Source of the DNA: Actinopolymorpha pittospori
GTDB lineage: Bacteria > Actinomycetota > Actinomycetes > Propionibacteriales > Actinopolymorphaceae
Direction: 5' to 3'
Assembly (NCBI RefSeq): GCF_014873875.1
Contig: NZ_JADBEM010000001.1
Span: 9,734,001-9,798,000 of the forward strand
Length of the DNA stretch: 64,000 bases
The translations under genes were made by a program, and so were the position numbers. A model generated the notes under the pieces. It did no database searches, had not been told where the DNA came from, and saw only the letters and a list, made by a program, of their open reading frames with translations. This document shows positions 58,889-64,000 of the stretch, piece after piece. Position 1 is the stretch's first letter; each line of letters starts with the position of its first letter.

Positions 58889-60622
58889 ATGTCAGCGGAG
58901 ACGAACGGCCTACGCAGCCGCGCCTGGTTCGGCGCGACCGGCCGCAGCGGAATGACCCACCGGTCCTGGATGCGCAACCAGGGCTTCGGGCCGGAGGTCT
59001 TCGACGGCAGACCCGTGATCGGCATCGCGACCACGTGGTCGGAGCTCGCCCCCTGCAACGCCCACCTGCACCGGGTGGCCGAGGCGGTCAAGCGGGGCGT
59101 CTGGCAGGCCGGAGGCTTCCCGCTGGAGTTCCCGGCGATGGCGCTCGGCGAGACGATGCTGCGGCCCACGGCGATGTTCTACCGCAACCTCCTCGCCATG
59201 GAGGCCGAGGAGCTGATGCGCGCCAACCCGCTGGACGGCACGGTGCTCCTGTCCGGGTGTGACAAGACGACCCCCGGTCTGCTGATGGCAGCCGCCTCGG
59301 TCGACCTGCCGTCGATCATGGTCACCGGCGGGCCGATGCTCAATGGCAAGTACCGCGGCCAGGACGTCGGCTCCGGCACGCACGTGTGGAAGTTCGAGGA
59401 AGACCTCAAGACCGGCAAGATGACCCAGGAGGAGTGCTACTTCGCCGAGGGTTGCATGGCGCGGTCCAACGGCCACTGTATGACCATGGGTACGGCGTCA
59501 ACCATGGCTTGCGTCGCCGAGGCGCTCGGCATGCAGCTGCCGGGGTCGGCGACCTGGCCCGCGGTCGACGCGCGCCGCTACGAGATCGCCCAGGAGGCCG
59601 GACGGCGGATCGTCACGATGGTCCACGAGGACCTGCGTCCGAGCCAGATCATGACCCGCGAGGCGTTCGAGAACGCCATCCGCGCCAACGCCGCCATCGG
59701 CGGTTCCACCAACGCCATCGTCCACCTGCTGGCCCTCGCGGGTCGCCTCGGCGTCAAGCTCGAGTTGGACGACTTCGACGCGCTCGCCCGGCCGGTTCCG
59801 ACGCTGGTCAACCTGATGCCGTCCGGCAAGTACCTCATGGAGGACTTCTGCTACGCGGGCGGCCTGCCGGTCGTCCTGCGCCAGCTGTCCGAGGCCGGCC
59901 TGCTCAACAACGAGCAGGTCACGGTCACCGGGCGCGCCATCGCGGAGAACAACTCCGGCGCGGAGTGCTTCAACGACGACGTGATCCACAGCATGGAGGA
60001 GCCGTTCCAGCCGGCCGGCACCGGCACCGCGGTCCTGCGCGGCAACCTCGCTCCGAACGGCGCGGTCATCAAGCAGTCCGCCGTCTCCCCGCACCTGCTC
60101 AAGCACGAGGGCCGCGCGCTCGTCTTCGACTCCCCCGAGGACTACCACGCCGTCTCCGACGACCCCGACATGGACGTCACCGAGTCCGACATCCTCGTCA
60201 TCCGCTACGCCGGACCGAAGGGCTACCCGGGCATGCCCGAGGTGTCCAACGTGCCGCTGCCGACCAAGCTGCTCAAGGCCGGCGTGACCGACATGGTGCG
60301 GATCTGCGACGGCCGGATGAGTGGCACCGCGTACGGCACGGTCGTCCTGCACGTGTCGCCTGAGGCGGCCGTGGGTGGCCCGCTCGCCCTCGTCCAGACC
60401 GGCGACCGGATCACCCTCGACGTGCCCTCGCGCAGCATCACCCTCGACGTCTCCGACGAGGAGCTCGAACGCCGCCGCGCGGCGTGGCAGGCGCCCGAGC
60501 AGAAGTACGACAGCGGCTACGCCTGGCTCTACACCACCCACGTCACGCAGGCCCACGAGGGCGTCGACTTCGACTTCCTCCGCGGCTCTCGTGGCCACAA
60601 GGTGCCGCGCGAGTCGCACTGA
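58889..60622 (+). CDS. IlvD/Edd family sugar-acid dehydratase (arabonate/xylonate type)
   Basis: 577 residues from ATG 58889 behind AAGGAG. The iron-sulfur cluster Cys are in LAPCNAHLHRVAEAVKRG, LSGCDKTTPGLLMAAASVD and AEGCMARSNGHCMTMGTAS. KGYPGMPEVSN and DGRMSGTAYGTVVLHVSPEA are the conserved C-terminal site. The length and the FEFP-like LEFPAMALGETMLRPTAM block favour the L-arabonate/D-xylonate/D-galactonate subgroup over IlvD proper. It dehydrates a pentonate to the 2-keto-3-deoxy acid that feeds the FAH-fold enzyme at 35.9 kb. The shared upstream 12-bp motif supports co-regulation. It is a single gene ending in a terminator. Confidence 0.92.
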   Translation: MSAETNGLRSRAWFGATGRSGMTHRSWMRNQGFGPEVFDGRPVIGIATTWSELAPCNAHLHRVAEAVKRGVWQAGGFPLEFPAMALGETMLRPTAMFYRNLLAMEAEELMRANPLDGTVLLSGCDKTTPGLLMAAASVDLPSIMVTGGPMLNGKYRGQDVGSGTHVWKFEEDLKTGKMTQEECYFAEGCMARSNGHCMTMGTASTMACVAEALGMQLPGSATWPAVDARRYEIAQEAGRRIVTMVHEDLRPSQIMTREAFENAIRANAAIGGSTNAIVHLLALAGRLGVKLELDDFDALARPVPTLVNLMPSGKYLMEDFCYAGGLPVVLRQLSEAGLLNNEQVTVTGRAIAENNSGAECFNDDVIHSMEEPFQPAGTGTAVLRGNLAPNGAVIKQSAVSPHLLKHEGRALVFDSPEDYHAVSDDPDMDVTESDILVIRYAGPKGYPGMPEVSNVPLPTKLLKAGVTDMVRICDGRMSGTAYGTVVLHVSPEAAVGGPLALVQTGDRITLDVPSRSITLDVSDEELERRRAAWQAPEQKYDSGYAWLYTTHVTQAHEGVDFDFLRGSRGHKVPRESH

Positions 60623-60676
60623 CCCGACGGCGAACGGCCGCGCCGTACGTCAGCGCACAGGCCGCACGCAAGCACG

Positions 60677-60712
60677 AAGGGGCGTCACCCGCGAAGGGGT
60701 GGCGCCCCTTTT
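60677..60712. terminator. Bidirectional terminator between dehydratase and MHS transporter
   Basis: A 13-bp stem, AAGGGGCGTCACC and GGTGGCGCCCCTT with one G-T pair and an 8-nt loop, is followed by TTTT on the plus strand. It sits between convergent genes. Confidence 0.85.
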
Positions 60713-60786
60713 CCATGCGCACGGTCGGCCGCGACCACATCCGTGACGACCTGATGATCGGTTCGGTGAGGAGCTGACGCCCCTGT

Positions 60787-62241
60787 CTAGGGTGTCTCCC
60801 CCAACTCCGGTCCACCCCGCGCGCGAGCGACCAACTCCCGCGCCTCCGCCAGCGTCGAGACGGAGGGGCTGGACCCTGCCAGCGGCTGGCGTGCCGGCTC
60901 ACGGATCAGGAGCGCGCTGACCGCCCCGATGGCACCGGCTGCGACGAGGTAGTAGCCGGGCCAGTTGAGGTCGCCCGTCGCGAGCACGAGAGCGCCCATC
61001 ACCGTGGCGGTGGTCCCACCGAACGCGGACACGAAGATGTTGAACGCGATGGACAGCCCGCCGTACCGGATCTCGGTGGGGAACAACGCCGGCAGGGTCG
61101 ACGGACACGTCGAGGAGAAGCACACCAGGGTGAGGCCCATGATGAGCAGGCCGAGGAACGTCGGGCCGAGCCCGCCGGCGCGCAACAGCAGGACGGCGGG
61201 AATCGAGAGGACCACGAGGGCGGCGCAGCCGACCATCAGCACCGGACGCCGGCCCACCCGATCACTCAGCCGGCCGAGGAACGTCACGAGCACGAGCAGG
61301 ATGACCAGGACCGCGATCTGCATCAGGTCCGAGACGGTCCGGGTGGTGCCCTCCTCCGCGTGGCCCGGCAACGTGTCGGTCAGATAGGTGGGCATGTAGC
61401 TCGTCAGCATGTAGTTGGTGACGTTCCACGCGATCACCAGACCGCCCACCAGTAACAGCGACCGCCAGTGTTTGCTGAAGATCAGCCGGAACTCGTCCCG
61501 GGTGGGCGTTCCCTTCTGCTGCGGCGACTTCGCCAGGAGTCGTTCGAACGCCGGTGTCTCCTCCAGCCGTAGCCGCAGATAGAGCCCGACCAACCCGATC
61601 GGCAACGCGATCAGGAACGGGATCCGCCACCCCCAGGACAGCATCTGCGCGTCGGTGAGGACCGTGGTGAGAACCGTGACCAGGACGGCACCGAAGGTGT
61701 AGCCCGTCAGGGTGCCGAACTCGAGCCAGCTACCCAGGAACCCGCGCCGCTTGTCCGGCGCGTACTCCGCGATGAACGTCATGGCGCCGCCGTACTCGCC
61801 ACCGGTGGAGAACCCCTGCACCAACCGGCCGAACAGCACCAGCAGCGGCGCGGCGACACCGATCGCGGCGTAGCTCGGGATCACGCCCAGCAGAGTGGTG
61901 CCCAGCGCCATCATGATCACCGTGACCGACAGCACCTTCGTCCGCCCGACCCGGTCGCCGAGCGGCCCGAAGAACAACCCACCGAACGGGCGGACGAGGA
62001 ACGACACGGCGAAAGTGGCCAGGGTCGCGACCAGGGCCAGGCCCGACGGGAGCCCGGAGAAGAAGACGCGGGAGATGATCGCCGTCAAGTACGAGTAGAC
62101 ACCGAAGTCGTACCACTCGGTGATGTTGCCGATAGCGGCCGCCTTCACCGCACGTTTGACGACTGCCTCGTCGGTGACCGTCACGTCCCCGATGGTCAGC
62201 CTGTCCGCTCCACCCGCTTCTGCACCGCCCGCATCGGACAT
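60787..62241 (-). CDS. MHS family MFS transporter (ProP/ShiA-like)
   Basis: 484 residues. The start follows GGAGGAG. There are twelve membrane helices with the metabolite:H+ symporter signature: IGNITEWYDFGVYSYL at helix 1, FGPLGDRVGRTKVLSVTVIM (MFS motif A) and GFSTGGEYGGAMTFIAEYAP at helices 4-5. Such proteins import proline/betaine, citrate, shikimate or other organic acids. It is 164 bp after the dioxygenase gene and shares its direction, so a common transcript is likely, importing a compound the dioxygenase modifies. The substrate is unknown. Confidence 0.9.
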   Translation of the reverse strand: MSDAGGAEAGGADRLTIGDVTVTDEAVVKRAVKAAAIGNITEWYDFGVYSYLTAIISRVFFSGLPSGLALVATLATFAVSFLVRPFGGLFFGPLGDRVGRTKVLSVTVIMMALGTTLLGVIPSYAAIGVAAPLLVLFGRLVQGFSTGGEYGGAMTFIAEYAPDKRRGFLGSWLEFGTLTGYTFGAVLVTVLTTVLTDAQMLSWGWRIPFLIALPIGLVGLYLRLRLEETPAFERLLAKSPQQKGTPTRDEFRLIFSKHWRSLLLVGGLVIAWNVTNYMLTSYMPTYLTDTLPGHAEEGTTRTVSDLMQIAVLVILLVLVTFLGRLSDRVGRRPVLMVGCAALVVLSIPAVLLLRAGGLGPTFLGLLIMGLTLVCFSSTCPSTLPALFPTEIRYGGLSIAFNIFVSAFGGTTATVMGALVLATGDLNWPGYYLVAAGAIGAVSALLIREPARQPLAGSSPSVSTLAEARELVARARGGPELGETP

Positions 62242-62405
62242 CTGGGACTCCTCCCCCGTGGGGCGCGGGACCCAGACTGTCGAGCGCGGACCGTCAGGAC
62301 GTGGCTTCTGGAACGGCCGACGGCCAGGGACTCAGCGCGTCGCCGTTCCATCGTCCTCCTCCCGTGCCGGTGACGCGCGTCGGATCATGACCTCACCTGG
62401 CGACG

Positions 62406-63311
62406 TCAGCGGTCGCAGCCGCCCTCCTTGTCCTGGCGTACGCCTGGCCGCGCCACGTCGATCGTTCCCTTGTAGGCGTAGGGGTCCTGCCCGGCGACCA
62501 TCACGATGTCGCGGTAGTCCCACTTCGCGACGTGGACGTCATCGGGTACGCGGTTCCACGGCAGCAGCGACTCCGCGCTCATGTAGTGGTTGGTCAGCGC
62601 GCGGCGGAAGCCGTGCTTGCCGGAGTTCGGCAGCGACCGGTGCAGCAGGTAGCCGTTGAAGATCACCGTCGAGCCCGCCGGGATCTCCACCGGAACGGCG
62701 TCCTCGTCGCGGTAGGGGAAGTCGTACAACTCCACGGTGCAGTCGAACCGCTCGTCGTCCTGCTCCCGGTCGGGGTAGATGACGCCCCGCTTGTGCGAAC
62801 CGGGAAGGACCCAGAGGCAGCCGTTCTCGATGGTCGCGTCGTCCAGCGCGATCCAGGCCGCGGTGAGGGAGCGGTCGCGGGTCGGGATGAAGAACTCGTC
62901 CTGGTGCCAGGCCTGGCCGGGCTTACCCTCGGACTTCATGAACAGCATGGACTGCATGGCCTTGACGTTCGGGCCGATCACCTTGGTGAGGACGTCCACG
63001 ATCCGCGGGTGATGCAGCGACTGGGCGATGACCTGCGACAGCTTGTTCGGGAAGTGGATGCACAGGTAGCGCCGCATGACGTCCTCGTCGGAGTCGTCGG
63101 GGCCCGCCGGTGTCACCCTGCGGATCTCGCCCAGGTCGCCGCGGCACAACCGCACCGCCTCGGCGTTGATCTCGGCCACCTCATCGGGCGTAAGGGCGTT
63201 CTTCAGCACCCCGAACCCGTCCTCGCGAATCTGCTCGATCAACGCGTCCGAGATCGTCTCGTGCAGCACTACACCCGACCGATCCGCCGTCTGCGCCGTC
63301 ACTGTGGACAT
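62406..63311 (-). CDS. Phytanoyl-CoA dioxygenase family protein
   Basis: 301 residues from ATG 63311, which has GGAGGG 8 nt upstream; ATG 63317 is too close to it. The Fe(II)/2-oxoglutarate site is seen: AWHQDEFFIPTRDRSLTAA gives the HxD pair, and LLHRSLPNSGKHGFRRALTN gives the distal His and the 2-oxoglutarate-binding Arg. MQSMLFMKSEGKPGQ precedes the HxD loop as in PhyH proteins. It hydroxylates a small molecule; substrates range from ectoine to lipids. Gene order suggests co-expression with the MHS transporter, and the SMP-30 gene is divergent. Confidence 0.87.
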   Translation of the reverse strand: MSTVTAQTADRSGVVLHETISDALIEQIREDGFGVLKNALTPDEVAEINAEAVRLCRGDLGEIRRVTPAGPDDSDEDVMRRYLCIHFPNKLSQVIAQSLHHPRIVDVLTKVIGPNVKAMQSMLFMKSEGKPGQAWHQDEFFIPTRDRSLTAAWIALDDATIENGCLWVLPGSHKRGVIYPDREQDDERFDCTVELYDFPYRDEDAVPVEIPAGSTVIFNGYLLHRSLPNSGKHGFRRALTNHYMSAESLLPWNRVPDDVHVAKWDYRDIVMVAGQDPYAYKGTIDVARPGVRQDKEGGCDR

Positions 63312-63548
63312 GACCATTCCCTCCATCGGAGATCGCACAATCCCGAAACAAGCATCGCCTCGACCAGGGGTTGGCGGCCATGCCCGCGATGCTCCTTAAC
63401 CTGTCTGATCGTGACATCGTCCGGATCCGGCCGGTCTGCTTGGTCGACGCCGGGGAGGGATGCCGACACGGTTGATGACTAGGGTCAGGTGCTGCGGGTC
63501 GGCCGCGGAGCTGATCGGGCTCATACGCCGCTATCTGGGGAGGACACC

Positions 63549-64000
63549 TTGGACGCCGAGCAGGTCACGCCACCGCACGCCCAGCACGGCGAGGGTCCCG
63601 TGTGGCACGAGAGTTGGGGCGGGCTGCGCTTCGTCGACATGCTGGTCGGCGACATCCTCACCGTCGATGTGTCCTCCGGTGACGTTGAGCGTCTGCACGT
63701 CGGAGAGGTCGCGGCGGCGTTCCGTCCGCGCGCGGCGGGAGGCATGATCGTCGCCATCGAGCGGGGTTTCGCGACGGTGGACGCCGACGGCAACGTCGAG
63801 TCGTTGGGCGAGCTGTGGTCCGATCCCGGCGTACGCATGAACGAAGGCGGCTGCGACCCGCATGGGCGGTTCTACTGCGGCTCGATGGCCTACAAGGGGT
63901 CGCCGGGCGCGGGCTCGGTGTACTGCCTCGACACCGACCGCAACGTCAGCACGATCCTTCCCGAGGTCACGGTCTCCAACGGGCTCGCCTGGTCCCCCGA
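63549..64000 (+). CDS. SMP-30/gluconolactonase family protein (3' end outside window)
   Basis: Starts at TTG 63549 behind GGGGAGG; 150 codons are visible and the frame is open at the window end. HGEGPVWHESWGGLRFVD carries the first metal-binding Glu, VRMNEGGCDPHGRFYCGSMA the Asn and the structural strand, and VTVSNGLAWSPD the third ligand of the six-bladed propeller. These enzymes hydrolyse sugar-1,4- and 1,5-lactones such as gluconolactone or arabonolactone. In this neighbourhood it would follow a sugar dehydrogenase and precede the acid dehydratase. It is divergent from the dioxygenase gene. Confidence 0.87.
   Translation, partial: MDAEQVTPPHAQHGEGPVWHESWGGLRFVDMLVGDILTVDVSSGDVERLHVGEVAAAFRPRAAGGMIVAIERGFATVDADGNVESLGELWSDPGVRMNEGGCDPHGRFYCGSMAYKGSPGAGSVYCLDTDRNVSTILPEVTVSNGLAWSP

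Noticed and set aside
60786..60805. Possible second copy of the MITE-like terminal repeat (CTAGGGTGTCTCCC)
   Set aside because: It encodes the last residues of the MHS transporter and has no partner repeat nearby; most likely chance.

Overview
The window is a high-GC chromosomal stretch of an actinobacterium. The evidence is the strong G/C third-position bias, frequent GTG and TTG starts, 4-bp ATGA/GTGA gene overlaps, and actinobacterial families such as DUF3263, 13E12-type DUF222/HNH and SpoIIE-type PP2C phosphatases. Its many solute-binding proteins, LacI/IclR/GntR regulators and arabinoside hydrolases fit a soil or plant-litter saprophyte. A Propionibacteriales member (Actinopolymorpha/Kribbella-like) would fit, but that is inference. 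No tRNA, rRNA, CRISPR array or complete insertion sequence was seen.

Layout. 1-7.3 kb: end of an exopolysaccharide/cell-surface glycan locus (glycosyltransferase, Wzy-like polymerase, GT2, GT4, Wzz/BY-kinase-like protein with degenerate nucleotide-binding motifs) and a convergent DUF2142 membrane protein. 7.4-15.8 kb: a split trehalose locus (otsB with DUF3263 on the minus strand; otsA and an FGGY kinase on the plus strand) around an amidase, a VOC protein and a Gfo/Idh oxidoreductase. 15.9-19.3 kb: a PAS-GAF-PP2C phosphatase, then a 2-keto-3-deoxygluconate kinase/KDPG aldolase operon. 19.3-21.2 kb: a gene-poor stretch and a frameshifted DUF222/HNH gene. 21.6-26.5 kb: a TSUP transporter, an ABC exporter and a divergent NarL-type two-component system. 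26.7-33.7 kb: an Nramp-fold transporter without the usual metal motif, a FadR-type regulator, an opposing operon of dehydrogenases and a TIM-barrel isomerase, and a LacI regulator with its own palindrome.

34-64 kb is dominated by pentose and arabinoside use. It holds an alpha-ketoglutaric semialdehyde dehydrogenase, a FAH-fold 2-keto-3-deoxy-pentonate dehydratase, an IclR regulator, a U32-like protein, GH127 with an orphan solute-binding protein, secreted GH43 arabinanase-like and intracellular GH51 arabinofuranosidase enzymes, a zinc dehydrogenase, a sugar ABC transporter without its ATPase, an IlvD/Edd sugar-acid dehydratase, and an SMP-30 lactonase cut by the window edge. Together these could carry arabinan to arabinose, arabonolactone, arabonate, 2-keto-3-deoxy-arabonate, alpha-ketoglutaric semialdehyde and 2-oxoglutarate. 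A PhoD phosphatase with a discoidin-domain partner lies inside this half and has its own phosphate-type promoter signal.

The most informative new signals are regulatory. (i) A 12-bp word, ATACATCTGATG, lies upstream of both the FAH dehydratase and the sugar-acid dehydratase, 22 kb apart. (ii) A 16-bp near-palindrome, GTTCGA-N5-CGGAC, lies both in the IclR/U32 divergent promoter and in the GH51/ABC-transporter divergent promoter, 14 kb apart. (iii) Three exactly contiguous 11-nt repeats resembling a PHO box lie upstream of phoD. (iv) A 168-bp MITE-like element with terminal inverted repeats and CTAG at both ends sits at the stop codon of a GH43-like gene.
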